A stretch of DNA of 64,000 nt from Cystobacter ferrugineus (GTDB lineage: Bacteria; Myxococcota; Myxococcia; Myxococcales; Myxococcaceae). How positions within the stretch are numbered: position 1 is the stretch's first letter; every line of letters starts with the position of its first letter. The notes beneath the pieces are model-generated. The model saw only the letters and a list, made by a program, of their open reading frames with translations, did not search any database and was not told the origin of the DNA. Of the stretch, positions 16,503-26,194 are shown one piece after another. Location: assembly GCF_001887355.1 (NCBI RefSeq), contig NZ_MPIN01000010.1, positions 247,303 through 311,302 on the forward strand, read 5' to 3'. The position numbers were made by a program, and so were the translations under genes.

Positions 16503-18344
16503 TCAGGCCCCCTGGCCGAGCCCCTCGCGCTTGAGCGCCACCAGCAACAGGGAAATCGCCGCCGGCGTCAGCCCCGGCACCCGCCTCGCCTGCCCCACCG
16601 TGCCCGGCCGGTGCTTCTCCAGCTTCTCCACCGCTTCCGCCGACAAGCCCCTCACTCCCCCATACGCGAAGTCCGCCGGAATCCTCCACCCGTCCCACGC
16701 CTCCGCCTCCCGCGCCGCCGCCCGCTCCGCCATCACGATGTAGCCCTCGTACTTCACCTCCACCTCCACCTCCTCCACCACGTCCGGCGAAAGCTCCGGC
16801 CACCCCTCCCCCGCCGCTTCCGCCAGGCTCGCGTACGTCACCTCCGGCCGCTTGAGCCGCGCCGCCAGCCCCGTGCGCTTGAGCCGCTCCACCTCCCCAC
16901 GCACCGCCCGCTCCCGCGCCTCCACCCGCTCGGCCAGCTCGCGCCCGACCAGCCCCACCCGCGCCCCATACCGCACGAGCCTCAGGTCCGCGTTCCCCTC
17001 ACGCAGCCGCAGCCGGTGCTCCGAGCGGCTCGTGAACATGCGGAAGGGCTCGTCCACCCCCCGCGTCACCAGCTCGTCCACCAGCACCGCCCCGTGCGCC
17101 TCGTGCCGCCCCAACACCAGCGCCGGCTCGCCCTTCACCTTCAGCCCCGCCTGAATCCCCGCGTACAACCCCTGGAAGGCCGCCTCCTCATAGCCGCTCG
17201 TGCCGTTGAGCTGCCCCGCGAAGTACAGGCCCTCCACCCGCTTGGTCTCCAGCGTCCCGTGAAGCTGCGTGGGCGGCGCGTAGTCGTACTCCACCGCGTA
17301 GCCATAGCGCGCCACCTCCACCCGCTCGAGCCCCGGCAGCGTGCGCAGGAAGTCGAGCTGCACCTCCGCCGGCAGGCTCGTGGAGAGTCCCGCCGGGTAC
17401 ACCAGCGGCGAGTCCGGCCCCTCGGGCTCGAGGAACACCAGGTGCCGCTCGCGCGCGGAGAAGCGCACCACCTTGTCCTCCAAGGACGGGCAGTAGCGAG
17501 GGCCCCGGCCGACGATCTCTCCCTGGTACAGGGGCGAGCGGTGCAGGTTGTCGCGCAGGATGCGGTGCGTCTCGGGCGTGGTGTACGTGAGCGCGCACGT
17601 GACGGAGGGCTGGCACGGAAAAGCCGCGTCCGCTCCGCCCAGCTCCCGCGCCCACTTCGTGCGCAGGGACAGCGGGCGCGCGGGGGAGTCCCCGGGCTGG
17701 GGCTCGAGCGCGGCCCAGTCGATGCTGTCGCGCACGAGCCGCGCCGGGGTGCCCGTCTTGAAGCGGCCGAGCGTGAAGCCCAGCGCGCGCAGCGAGTCGG
17801 ACAGGCCGCGCGCCGCCTCGTCCCCGAGCCGCCCGCCCACCTCCTTCTTCTCGCCCACGTGCATGAGCGCCTGGAGGAAGGTGCCCGTGGTGAGCAGCAC
17901 CGCGCGCGCCGCCACCCGCGTGCCGTCCCCGAGCACCACGCCCGCCACGCGTCCGCCCTCGGCCACCACCTGGGACACCTCGGCCTCGTGCACCGTGAGG
18001 CCCGGCTGGCTGAAGAGCACCGCCTGCATGGCGCGGGCGTAGGCGTCGCGGTCGCACAGCACGCGCGTGGCCTGCACCGCCGGGCCCTTGGAGGCATTGA
18101 GCGTCTTGAAGTGCGTGCCCGTGAGGTCCGCCACCCGGCCCATCTCCCCGCCGAGCGCGTCCAGCTCGCGCACCAGGTGGCCCTTGGCCGTGCCGCCCAC
18201 CGCCGGGTTGCAGCTCATCACCGCGGCGCGCTCGCGCTTGAGCGTGAGGGCGAGCGTGTCCAGGCCCATGCGCGCGCACGCGAGCGCCGCCTCGCTGCCC
18301 GCGTGCCCCAGCCCCACCACGATGACGTCGTATGCCTGCTTCAT
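16503..18344 (-). CDS. mnmG: tRNA uridine 5-carboxymethylaminomethyl modification enzyme MnmG (GidA)
   Basis: 613 residues, the usual length. The FAD-binding [17 protein letters not shown] at the N-terminus, [22 protein letters not shown], and the C-terminal [20 protein letters not shown] are family signatures. With MnmE it installs the (carboxymethyl)aminomethyl group at U34 of several tRNAs. rsmG follows. In many bacteria mnmE is directly upstream, but here it is about 11.5 kb away at 29.9-31.2 kb. Confidence 0.97.
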   Translation of the reverse strand: MKQAYDVIVVGLGHAGSEAALACARMGLDTLALTLKRERAAVMSCNPAVGGTAKGHLVRELDALGGEMGRVADLTGTHFKTLNASKGPAVQATRVLCDRDAYARAMQAVLFSQPGLTVHEAEVSQVVAEGGRVAGVVLGDGTRVAARAVLLTTGTFLQALMHVGEKKEVGGRLGDEAARGLSDSLRALGFTLGRFKTGTPARLVRDSIDWAALEPQPGDSPARPLSLRTKWARELGGADAAFPCQPSVTCALTYTTPETHRILRDNLHRSPLYQGEIVGRGPRYCPSLEDKVVRFSARERHLVFLEPEGPDSPLVYPAGLSTSLPAEVQLDFLRTLPGLERVEVARYGYAVEYDYAPPTQLHGTLETKRVEGLYFAGQLNGTSGYEEAAFQGLYAGIQAGLKVKGEPALVLGRHEAHGAVLVDELVTRGVDEPFRMFTSRSEHRLRLREGNADLRLVRYGARVGLVGRELAERVEARERAVRGEVERLKRTGLAARLKRPEVTYASLAEAAGEGWPELSPDVVEEVEVEVKYEGYIVMAERAAAREAEAWDGWRIPADFAYGGVRGLSAEAVEKLEKHRPGTVGQARRVPGLTPAAISLLLVALKREGLGQGA

Positions 18345-18570
18345 GCCGCTATCTCACGCGCCCGCCCTCCGAAGGCAAGAGGCCCCCTCCCCTCCCCTTC
18401 TTCGCTGGCCCGCCCCCCGCGCCCCTCGGCGCCGCGCCGGGTGGCCCCGGTGATTTTCTTCGCCCCTCGAGTCCTATCGGCTATCTCGCCGGAGCGCCCG
18501 GACTCCGGGTCCGAGTGCGGAACCTCGCGGCGCGCGCTCACGCACGCCGCTCCTCCTGGAGATGAACCCC

Positions 18571-18960
18571 ATGAACAACAAGTGGATTGTATGTCTCGCC
18601 CTCGCGCTCACCGGATGCGGCGGCAGCAGCCTCGGCGGCACGTGGAAGGGAGAGGCCGCTGGCTGGTCGTTCACCGTGGTGTTGGACGAAGCCACCGAGC
18701 AGAGCGGGACGAGCTATCTCACGGGCACCGTGAGCAGCAACAAGCCGGCCTGCTTCACCAACGGCACCGCGGCGGCCACGCTCGTCAACGGCACGACCGC
18801 GCAAATCCTGTCCACTGGCTCGGGCTCCACCTCCGGTACGACCGTCCTGGACATCACCGGGGAGCTGTCCGGCGACACGATCGTCGGCCACCTCGAGGCG
18901 ACCAGTGCCACCGCGGAGTGCGACACGGCTCGCACCGCCATCACGCTCACGCGCCAGTAA
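18571..18960 (+). CDS. Small lipoprotein, tandem copy 1
   Basis: 129 residues, lipobox ALTGCGG (Cys16). The mature domain is a predicted small beta barrel starting GGTWKGEAAGWSF and ending ITLTRQ, with two cysteines (PACF and AEC). The ATG at 18571 is chosen over the one nine bases upstream because it aligns with the start of the paralog at 19215. About 120 bp of upstream sequence also resembles that of the paralog, so promoter and gene were duplicated together. Confidence 0.8.
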   Translation: MNNKWIVCLALALTGCGGSSLGGTWKGEAAGWSFTVVLDEATEQSGTSYLTGTVSSNKPACFTNGTAAATLVNGTTAQILSTGSGSTSGTTVLDITGELSGDTIVGHLEATSATAECDTARTAITLTRQ

Positions 18961-18979
18961 CCCGAGTCTCCCCCGGCAA

Positions 18980-19016
18980 CGGCTCCCGGCCTCCCGACCC
19001 CTCGCGCCGGGAGCCG
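18980..19016. terminator. Strong GC hairpin after lipoprotein copy 1
   Basis: CGGCTCCCGGC and GCCGGGAGCCG form a perfect 11-bp stem with a 15-base loop, 19 bases after the stop codon. No T-run. Confidence 0.6.
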
Positions 19017-19214
19017 CTCCCGACACCTCTCCCTCCAGCGGCCCCCTCCTCACTCCCCATCCGTCCCTCGGAATCCCTCCAACTGTTCAGTGGTGATTTT
19101 TCTCCACGGACCCAGGTTCCATCGGATATCCCGCCGGAACACCTTGGCCGCGGGCCCAGGTGCGGCACGTCGCGGCCGGGCGCGTAACCTGCTTCTCACT
19201 GGAGAGGACTCATC

Positions 19215-19664
19215 ATGAAGAACTTGATTCTGTGTCTCGCCCTCGTTGTCGCTGGCTGCAACGGAGGATGCGGTGGTGGCGACGGTGGTGACGGCGGCGG
19301 CGGCGGCGGGGGTGGCGGCGGCGGCGGCGGCGGCAACAATCCCTATACCGGCACGTGGAAGGGCGACGTCTCCGGCTGGGCGGTGAGCCTGGCGATCACG
19401 GAGGCCACCGCGTTGGGCAACACGTACGCCATCAAGGGCACGACCACCACCAACAAAGCCTCCTGCTTCAGCACCGGAAAACTGAACGGCACGATCACCC
19501 CCGAGGCGGGCGCGACCCTCGTCGCCGAGAGCACCGGTGGCGAGACGACCATCAAGATCGAGGGGCCCGTGGCCAACGGCAAGATCACCGCCAACGTCGT
19601 GTCGGAGAGCGATATCGAGGGCTGCGCCGTCCAGAACCCCTCCGTCACGTTCACGCGCCAGTAG
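19215..19664 (+). CDS. Small lipoprotein, tandem copy 2 with poly-glycine linker
   Basis: 149 residues. It has the same plan as the 18571 gene: signal peptide, lipobox VVAGCNGG (Cys15), then TGTWKGDVSGW, KASCF and a final VTFTRQ. The difference is a run of about 20 glycines with two aspartates between the lipid anchor and the folded domain, encoded by GGN triplets. The linker probably extends the domain away from the membrane. GGAGAGG at 19201-19207 precedes the ATG. Function unknown. Confidence 0.82.
   Translation: MKNLILCLALVVAGCNGGCGGGDGGDGGGGGGGGGGGGGGNNPYTGTWKGDVSGWAVSLAITEATALGNTYAIKGTTTTNKASCFSTGKLNGTITPEAGATLVAESTGGETTIKIEGPVANGKITANVVSESDIEGCAVQNPSVTFTRQ
19262..19335 (+). repeat. 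GGC/GGT triplet microsatellite
   Basis: About 20 successive GGN codons, mostly GGC, including a block of GGCGGCGGC repeats broken by GGGGGT. Because the unit is three bases, slippage would change the glycine-linker length without shifting the frame. Confidence 0.8.
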
Positions 19665-19704
19665 CACTCCGGGGGCCCGGCGGCTCCGGACCCTCGCTCT
19701 TCCC

Positions 19705-19744
19705 GGCTCCTCCCCACGTTCCACGATGAGCGGAGGGAGGAGCC
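19705..19744. terminator. Convergent hairpin
   Basis: GGCTCCTCC (19705-19713) pairs with GGAGGAGCC (19736-19744) around a 22-base loop, between the rightward lipoprotein gene and the leftward epoxide hydrolase gene. Confidence 0.5.
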
Positions 19745-19753
19745 CCGGAGCCT

Positions 19754-20890
19754 TCAGCGCAGCGCGCGGAAGAAGGCGCGCACGTCGTCGACGAAGAGCT
19801 CCGGCTGTTCCACCGCGGCGAAGTGGCCTCCCCGAGGCATCGGCGTGTAGCGCCGCAGGTCGTAGCGCCGCTCCAGCCACGAGCGCGGTGCCTGGTAGAT
19901 TTCCTTGGGAAAGGCCGCCACCCCCGTGGGCACCTTCACCGGGGCGTAGAGGCTCGCGGGCGGAAGGTTCCCCAACTCGGCATAGAGGTTGGCCGCGCTC
20001 GCGATGCTGTTGGGCGCCCAGTAGAACATCAGGTTGGTCAGCAGCCAGTCCTTGGAGAAGACGCGCTCCACGTCCCCGCCGCAGTCGCTCCAGGTGCGGA
20101 ACTTCTCGGCGATCCACGCGGCGAGCCCCGCGGGCGAGTCACTCTGCGCGATGCCCAGTGACATGGGCTTGGTGCCCTGCACGTGGCTGTAGCCGGCCTC
20201 GGCCGCCTGCCACGCGGCGACCTCCTTCTGCAGGCGCAGGGTCTCCTCCTTCCCCTCCTCTTCCGGCGGCGGGGGCGCCAGGGTCATGTTGAGGTGGATG
20301 CCGAGCACGTGGGGCGCGTGGTTCGTGCCGAGGAACCCGGCGACGACGCTGCCCCAGTCCCCTCCTTGCGCCGCGTAGCGCGGGTAGCCGAGGTGCTCGA
20401 CCAGGAGCCGGTCCACCGCCGCGGCGATGCGCGCGGCCGACCACCCCGGCTCACGCGGCTTGCCGCTGAAGCCATACCCCGGCATCGAGGGGATGATGAC
20501 ATCGAAGGCATCCTGCGCGCTGCCCCCGTACGCGCCCGGGTCCGTCAGCGGGCCGATGAGGTGGAGGAACTCGTAGATGGAACCCGGCCAGCCATGCAGC
20601 AGCACCAGCGGCATGGGAGCGGGCCCCTTGCCCCGCACGTGCAGGAAGTGGAGGTCCACGCCGTCCACCTCGCACAGGAATTGGGGAAAGGCATTGAGGG
20701 CGGCCTCGTGCGCGCGCCAGTCATAGCGGTGGCGCCAGTACTCACACAGCTCGCGCACGTAGGAGACGTCGGCGCCACGCTCCCAGGCACCACCGGGCAG
20801 GGGCTCGGGCCAGCGCGTGGCGTCCAGACGGCGGTGGAGATCGGAGAGGACGGCGTCGGGGACGTGGATGCGGTAGGGACGAGAGGACAT
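19754..20890 (-). CDS. Epoxide hydrolase, alpha/beta fold (EHN family)
   Basis: 378 residues, close to the microsomal-type epoxide hydrolase family. The EHN N-terminal domain has RWPEPLPGGAWERG. The oxyanion motif HGWPGS starts at residue 99, and the nucleophile is Asp178 in QGGDWGS. A C-terminal PRGGHFAAVEQPE supplies the catalytic His. It would open epoxides to vicinal diols through a covalent ester. No signal peptide, so cytoplasmic. Monocistronic; substrate unknown. Confidence 0.92.
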   Translation of the reverse strand: MSSRPYRIHVPDAVLSDLHRRLDATRWPEPLPGGAWERGADVSYVRELCEYWRHRYDWRAHEAALNAFPQFLCEVDGVDLHFLHVRGKGPAPMPLVLLHGWPGSIYEFLHLIGPLTDPGAYGGSAQDAFDVIIPSMPGYGFSGKPREPGWSAARIAAAVDRLLVEHLGYPRYAAQGGDWGSVVAGFLGTNHAPHVLGIHLNMTLAPPPPEEEGKEETLRLQKEVAAWQAAEAGYSHVQGTKPMSLGIAQSDSPAGLAAWIAEKFRTWSDCGGDVERVFSKDWLLTNLMFYWAPNSIASAANLYAELGNLPPASLYAPVKVPTGVAAFPKEIYQAPRSWLERRYDLRRYTPMPRGGHFAAVEQPELFVDDVRAFFRALR

Positions 20891-21002
20891 GGCGCGCGAG
20901 GCTAGCCAACGGCTCGCCGGCTCCCACCCCCCGTCGCGCGCGTGCGTCCGCTATCTCACCACGCGTGGGCCCTGGAGCCCGGGAGCCCCAGGGCCCGGCG
21001 CT

Positions 21003-23789
21003 TCACGGCGAGGCCGGAGCCGTGACGGGCGCCGGGGCGGCCTTCTTCTTCGCGCCCTCGAAGTCACCCGCCTTCACCACCGTCACCCGCTTCCAGTCGA
21101 GCACCCGCGCGAGCGCCGTGCGCACGTCCTCGGGCTTGAGCGCGCTCATGCGCTTCTCGAACGCGGCGTCGTAGGCGAGCGTGCGGTCATAGTAGAGGTA
21201 CGAGACGAGCGTGCTCGCCAGGCTCCCATCGTCCGCGCGGCCCGTGCGCCGGTACTCCAGGAGGCCCGCGCGCGCCTGCTCCAGCTCCTGCGCGCTGAAG
21301 CCCTTCTGCAGCACCTTCTCCACCTCCTCGCGCATGGCCGTCTCCAGGCGCTCGGCGTTCTGCGGCGCGTAGATGGCGTACGTGGAGAACATGCCCACCG
21401 GGTCCAACGCCGCCGCGCTGAGCGAGCTGCTCACCGAGTAGGACAGGCCGTCCTTCTGGCGCACGCGCGTGGCCAGGCGCGAGTTGAGGAAGCCGCCGCC
21501 GAGCAGGAAGTTGCCGAGCACCAGCGCCGGGTAGTCCGGCGAGTCATCGCGCAGCACGAGCCCCTCGCCCGCGAAGAACAGGGCGTTGGCCTTGTCCGGC
21601 GTCTCCACCACGAGCGCCTGGGCGCCCGTCTTGTAGGGCCGCGACGGCACGCGCTCGTAGGGAGCGGGGCTCTTCCAGTCGCCGAACAGCTCGGCCACCT
21701 GCGCCTTCAGCGCCTCGGCGTCGAAGTCACCCACCGCGGCGAGCTCGCCCTTGGAGGCGCCGTAGAACTCGCGGTGGAAGGCGCGCGCCTGCTCGAGCGT
21801 GGTGCCCTTGAACTCGGCGAGCGACTCCTCGTAGGTCTTCACGTAGTTCGGGTGGCCCGGGGGGTAGGGCAAGAGCGCGCGCGAGAAGGCGATGCGGCCC
21901 TGGTAGGCGGGCTCGCTGCGCTGGTTCTCCAGGGAGGCGAGCCGCTCCTGCTGCACGAGGGCGAACTCGTTGGGCTCGAAGCCCGGCTCGCGCAGCATCT
22001 CCGCCACGAGCTTCATCACCTCGGGGAGGCTCGCGCGGGGCGCCTTCACCCCGACACTGGCGCCGGTGAGCGAGCCCGACACGGACACCTGGGCCTTGAG
22101 CTTGTCGAGCGCGTCACGGATTTGCTGGCGCGTGTGCTTCGTGGTGCCACGCATGAGCAGCGCGCCGGCGTAGTCCGCCGCGCCCGAGCGGCCGGTGAGC
22201 GCCTGCTCGGTACCCCAGCGCAGCGACATGATCACGCTCACCATCTCCCCGCGCGTCTTCTTGGGCAGGAGCGCGAGCTTCACGCCCCCCACCTGCGAGC
22301 GCTGCACGCGCTTCTCGATGTTGTCCGGCGACGGGTCGAACACCTCGCCCTGGGCCACGGAGGCGCGGCCCTTGTAGTCCTTCAGCATGGCGGCCACGTC
22401 CACGCGCGGGGGCAGCTCGGCGCGGTCCGGCCGGGCGGTGGGGAGGAACTCGCCGAGCGTGCGGTTGGAGGACTTGAGGTACTGGGCCGCCACGCGCGTG
22501 ACGTCCGCGGGGGTGACGGCCTCGATGCGGTCGCGGTGCAGGAAGAACAGGCGCCAGTCGCCGATGGCGGCCCACTCGCTCAGCTCGATGGCGGCCCCTT
22601 CCGAGTCGTTGAGCGTGAGCTCCACCTGCTTGAGCAGGGCCGCCTTGGCGCGGCCCACCTCCTCGTCGGTGAAGGGCGTGCGCGCGGCGTCCTCGACGGT
22701 GGTGAGCAGGGCCTCGCGCGCGGCGTCGAGCGACTGGCCGTCGCGCACGGTGGCGCGGAAGGTGAGCACGCCCGGATCGTGAAGCTGCAGGCTGTAGCCG
22801 CCGGCGCTCGCGGCCTTCTTCGTCTCCACGAGCGCCTTGTACAGGCGGCCCGAGGGCGTCATGCCGAGCGCTTGGGCGAGCACGTCGATGGCGGCGAAGT
22901 CGGGGTGGGCGCCCTCGGGCACGTGGTAGACGGTGGTGAGGGCGCTCACGTCACCCACACGGCGCAGGGTGACGCGGCGCTCGCCGTCCTGCACGGGCTC
23001 CTCGGTGTAGGTGACGGGCAGGGGCTGCTTGGGGGCCTTGAGCCGGCCGAAGGTCTTCTTCACCTCGGCGAGCGCCTGGGTGGGCTCGAAGCGGCCGGCG
23101 AGCACCAGCATGGCGTTATCCGGCCGGTAGTACTTCTTGTAGAAGGCCTGGAGCCGGTCGATGGGCACGTGCTCCAGGTCCGCGCGGGCGCCAATGGTGG
23201 ACTTGCCGTAGTTGTGCCAGAGGTAGGCGGCGCTCATGACGCGCTGGCCGAGCACGCGCGAGGGATCGTTCTCGCCGCGCTCCAGCTCGTTGCGCACCAC
23301 GGTCATCTCGGTGTCGAGGTCCTTCTTGGCGATGAAGCTGTTGACCATGCGGTCGGCCTCGAAGGACAGCGCCCAGCGCAGGTTGTCGTCCGAGGCGGGG
23401 AAGGTCTCGAAGTAGTTGGTGCGGTCGAGCCAGGTGGTGCCATTGGGGCGGGCACCGCGCTGGGTGAGGGCCTGGGGCACGTTGGGGGTGGTGGGGGTGC
23501 CCTTGAACAGGAGGTGTTCGAGCAGGTGGGCCATGCCCGTCTCGCCGTAGCCCTCGTGCCGCGAGCCGACGAAGTAGGTGATGTTGAGGGTGACGGTGGA
23601 CTTGGTGGGGTCCGGGAAGAGCAGGACGCGCAAGCCATTGTCGAGCCGGTACTCGGAGATGCCCTCGACGCTCGTGAAGGGAGCGGGGAGGGTGGCCTTC
23701 GCCGGGGTGGCGGGCGCCTTGGCGAGCGCGGGGGCCGTGACGAGGAACAAGCCCAGGCCGAGCAGGCGCAGGCGGGAGGGGAGGGACAT
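21003..23789 (-). CDS. Two-domain M16 zinc peptidase, exported
   Basis: 928 residues from the ATG at 23789. A cleavable signal peptide (SRLRLLGLGLFLVTAPALA) leads into a first M16 domain with the inverted zinc motif HLLEH at residues 88-92. A second, non-catalytic M16 domain follows from about residue 480. M16 enzymes form a clam-shell that degrades short peptides; full-length fused forms are pitrilysin-like. A separate catalytic/non-catalytic pair of the same superfamily is encoded at 41.3-44.2 kb. The promoter lies in the 156-bp gap shared with the divergent SitA-like gene. Confidence 0.93.
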   Translation of the reverse strand: MSLPSRLRLLGLGLFLVTAPALAKAPATPAKATLPAPFTSVEGISEYRLDNGLRVLLFPDPTKSTVTLNITYFVGSRHEGYGETGMAHLLEHLLFKGTPTTPNVPQALTQRGARPNGTTWLDRTNYFETFPASDDNLRWALSFEADRMVNSFIAKKDLDTEMTVVRNELERGENDPSRVLGQRVMSAAYLWHNYGKSTIGARADLEHVPIDRLQAFYKKYYRPDNAMLVLAGRFEPTQALAEVKKTFGRLKAPKQPLPVTYTEEPVQDGERRVTLRRVGDVSALTTVYHVPEGAHPDFAAIDVLAQALGMTPSGRLYKALVETKKAASAGGYSLQLHDPGVLTFRATVRDGQSLDAAREALLTTVEDAARTPFTDEEVGRAKAALLKQVELTLNDSEGAAIELSEWAAIGDWRLFFLHRDRIEAVTPADVTRVAAQYLKSSNRTLGEFLPTARPDRAELPPRVDVAAMLKDYKGRASVAQGEVFDPSPDNIEKRVQRSQVGGVKLALLPKKTRGEMVSVIMSLRWGTEQALTGRSGAADYAGALLMRGTTKHTRQQIRDALDKLKAQVSVSGSLTGASVGVKAPRASLPEVMKLVAEMLREPGFEPNEFALVQQERLASLENQRSEPAYQGRIAFSRALLPYPPGHPNYVKTYEESLAEFKGTTLEQARAFHREFYGASKGELAAVGDFDAEALKAQVAELFGDWKSPAPYERVPSRPYKTGAQALVVETPDKANALFFAGEGLVLRDDSPDYPALVLGNFLLGGGFLNSRLATRVRQKDGLSYSVSSSLSAAALDPVGMFSTYAIYAPQNAERLETAMREEVEKVLQKGFSAQELEQARAGLLEYRRTGRADDGSLASTLVSYLYYDRTLAYDAAFEKRMSALKPEDVRTALARVLDWKRVTVVKAGDFEGAKKKAAPAPVTAPASP

Positions 23790-23945
23790 ACGGGAAGCCT
23801 CGAATCGCGAGGGGTGGGCCAGACGGCGTCTGGAGGCTACCAACCAGACGAGTCGCGAGGGTGTTCCCGGGAAGAGAAGGGGAGGGGAGATGTGGAGAAA
23901 GAGCCCGGCTTGACTCGCCCCGCCTGAACATTTCCAGTCCGGGGG

Positions 23946-25547
23946 ATGAAAAGCGCCAGGCTCACCCATCCCGAGGGGAGGAAGCCACCCCACGCGTGGG
24001 GTGGCTGGCTGCTCTTCGTCCTTTTGCTCGAGGCCGCGTGCACCGCGCACCTCCCGCGAGGGGGTGGGGTGCCCGTGGCGAAACCAGGCTCCGTGCCGGC
24101 CACCGAGTACACGCTGGACTTCCTGGAGCCGGGCACCGTCTCTCCGCGGCCGGTGCCCATCCCTCCGGCCGAATTCCAACGGGCCCTCCGGCGGCTCTCG
24201 CGCGACGTGCGGCGGACAGGGGCTTCCGCACAAGAGGCCGCCCGCGAGTTGTTGGGCGTGCCCCCAGAATCGGAGTCAGACGTCGAGCACCTCGGGATGG
24301 AGGGCCAGTGGCTGCTGGAGCACTACGGCGGCCAGAGCTACACCTTCGTGCCCTTGAGCCAGACGGGCCCGGAGCCCCTGTCGCCCGAGGCGGAGCAAGC
24401 CTTGAGGGCGATGTACCTCCAGTGGTGCGAGCGCCGGGGCGGGGGCGACTGTCTGGGATTGTTGGAGGATGGGCCCTATCTGCGCGCGGATGACCGGCGC
24501 ACGCTGGCACTGGCCCTGGCGCTCGGCCCCGTGCTGGACGAGACGCGAGCGGCCCTCGCGCACGAGTTGCTGGACGTGAGGGCGGTGGTGTCCCTGATCG
24601 TCTGGACGGTGGCGATCTACTGCGCGACGTGGGTGGTGCCCGAGCCGACCACCAAGGCACTGGCCGCGGGACTGACGGTGATTCTGATGGCGTGGCTGGG
24701 GCTGGAGACCCTGTGGGGACTGATGGACGGGTACAGCCGCATGGCGGTGGCGGCGCGCGAGGCCAGCACCTTCGAGGAGTTGCGCGCGGCGGGCGAGGGC
24801 TTCGGCCGGGTGCTGGGGGAGGACGCGGCGCGGACGATGATTCTGGCGGTGAGCACGCTCACCGGGCGCACGCTGGGGGAGATGGCGACACGGGTGAAGT
24901 CACTGACAGGCCATGGCCTGGCGGGAGCGCGGTGGAAGGCCCAGGGCGAGAACGCCGTGCTGGAGCCCGCGCTGGCGGGCGAGGAGGCCCTGGCCCAGGC
25001 CATCGCGACGGTGCAGGGAGTGGCGATGTCCGCCCGAGGCCCCCTGGCGGTGGTGATGCTCAAGCAGGGTGGGGCGGCGGGCCCGGGGGGACGAGGCTCC
25101 ACCACCGTCATCCGCCACCGGGGCGGCAACGTGCAGGTGGAGCTCGCCAATGGACAACGCTGGCACGTGCCGCGCGGCAAGTCGCTCGCGGACATTCCCA
25201 CGACAGACAAGGTGGGCGACCAGCTCCAGGAGGCGGTCACCCAGGCGGCGAGGGAGTGGGGGCCCGAAAGGCTCACGCCTAATGAGAGAAGAGCCATCCA
25301 GGGGGCCCTGGACAACGGCAAGTATTGGCTGGCAAGGCTACTGGAGCGTGAGGCCCGGGGGCGTTACGTGCAAGAGCGGGTAAAAAACCAATTCCAGTCA
25401 CTCTACAAATTCGATCTCAACAAGGGTGTGGATGTAATTGATATGGCAACAGGCCGCCAGTACGAGATTCTCTCCGGGACAGAGTCGAACATGGCACGGC
25501 ATGGCAGGCGTATGGCGGGCGAGTTCTTCCGGATGCTCACCTTTTGA
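23946..25547 (+). CDS. SitA5-like polymorphic toxin lipoprotein, copy 1
   Basis: 533 residues. A hydrophobic N-terminus ends in LLEAACT (Cys32), a lipobox with an unusual Glu at -3. A long helical escort region carries WCERRGGGDCLGLL, DGPYLRADDRR and a hydrophobic hairpin with TTKALAAGLTVILMAWLG. The C-terminal ~140 residues hold GVDVID and YEILSGTES, a spacing that recalls PD-(D/E)XK nucleases, although I do not see the lysine clearly. In Myxococcus, Sit lipoproteins are passed between kin by outer-membrane exchange and kill cells lacking the immunity gene. The SitA5 label is from memory of the family and should be checked. Confidence 0.75.
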   Translation: MKSARLTHPEGRKPPHAWGGWLLFVLLLEAACTAHLPRGGGVPVAKPGSVPATEYTLDFLEPGTVSPRPVPIPPAEFQRALRRLSRDVRRTGASAQEAARELLGVPPESESDVEHLGMEGQWLLEHYGGQSYTFVPLSQTGPEPLSPEAEQALRAMYLQWCERRGGGDCLGLLEDGPYLRADDRRTLALALALGPVLDETRAALAHELLDVRAVVSLIVWTVAIYCATWVVPEPTTKALAAGLTVILMAWLGLETLWGLMDGYSRMAVAAREASTFEELRAAGEGFGRVLGEDAARTMILAVSTLTGRTLGEMATRVKSLTGHGLAGARWKAQGENAVLEPALAGEEALAQAIATVQGVAMSARGPLAVVMLKQGGAAGPGGRGSTTVIRHRGGNVQVELANGQRWHVPRGKSLADIPTTDKVGDQLQEAVTQAAREWGPERLTPNERRAIQGALDNGKYWLARLLEREARGRYVQERVKNQFQSLYKFDLNKGVDVIDMATGRQYEILSGTESNMARHGRRMAGEFFRMLTF

Positions 25548-25559
25548 GAGGAGTCGACC

Positions 25560-26186
25560 ATGGGATGGCTTGAAAACATCGTCTTCAGGGACCGGGAAAT
25601 TGAAAACGAGCGGCTGGAATTGACCGACAAAGGCTCGCTCTACTTCGTCGGTCCCAACCTGACGCTGACGAACTGTACCCTCGTCCTGAAAGTGCCCGCC
25701 AGAAACCTGGCCCTCCAGGGAGTACGTTTCGTCAATTGCACCTTCGAGGTGAAACAGGAGTTGAAGAAGAAGCAACAGTGGGTGTTGGCATCGCTCAAGG
25801 GCTGTCGGTTCAAGGGCAACCTGTCGGACTGTGACTTCGGCCACTGGCCCGGCTATGCGCCCGGCTGGGAGCACGGCTCCATCGAGGACTGTGATTTCTC
25901 CGAGGCCCGCCTGGACGGCTGCCGCATCATGGGCTGCGATCCGTCCACCGTGCGCTTTCCCAAGTGGCCCTGTTTCACCATCCTGGACCCCGTCCGCAAC
26001 AGCCGCGCGCTCAGGAGCGCCACGTGGCCCGGACGCTTCGGCCGTATCGTCATCGACGACCTCGCCAACTACCCCGCTGGCACCCGGGCCCTCACGTTCT
26101 ACGCCCCCTTCCAGGCGAAGCACTTCGACATCACCCCGGAAGCGCTCCAGGCCGTCCTCCAGCAGTTCGATTGCATCCTCTTCTGA
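25560..26186 (+). CDS. Cognate immunity protein, copy 1
   Basis: 208 residues, ATG 12 bases after the toxin stop. The middle repeats short cysteine-phenylalanine turns (LTNCTLV, FVNCTFEV, LKGCRFKG, LSDCDFG, IEDCDFS, LDGCRIMGCD), a pentapeptide-like or right-handed beta-helix arrangement. The C-terminal third contains TWPGRFGRIVIDDL. It has no signal peptide, as expected for a cytoplasmic immunity protein. Its paralog follows the second toxin copy at 53437, supporting a fixed toxin/immunity pairing. Confidence 0.78.
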   Translation: MGWLENIVFRDREIENERLELTDKGSLYFVGPNLTLTNCTLVLKVPARNLALQGVRFVNCTFEVKQELKKKQQWVLASLKGCRFKGNLSDCDFGHWPGYAPGWEHGSIEDCDFSEARLDGCRIMGCDPSTVRFPKWPCFTILDPVRNSRALRSATWPGRFGRIVIDDLANYPAGTRALTFYAPFQAKHFDITPEALQAVLQQFDCILF

Positions 26187-26194
26187 CCCCCGCG

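Noticed and set aside
16611-19187. An 858-codon open frame antisense to mnmG
   Set aside because: High-GC antisense shadow, rich in Arg/His/Leu without domains; mnmG on the other strand is certain.
20889-23927. A 1012-codon open frame antisense to the M16 peptidase
   Set aside because: Antisense shadow of a well-supported gene, low-complexity in Gly/Arg/Glu/Leu.
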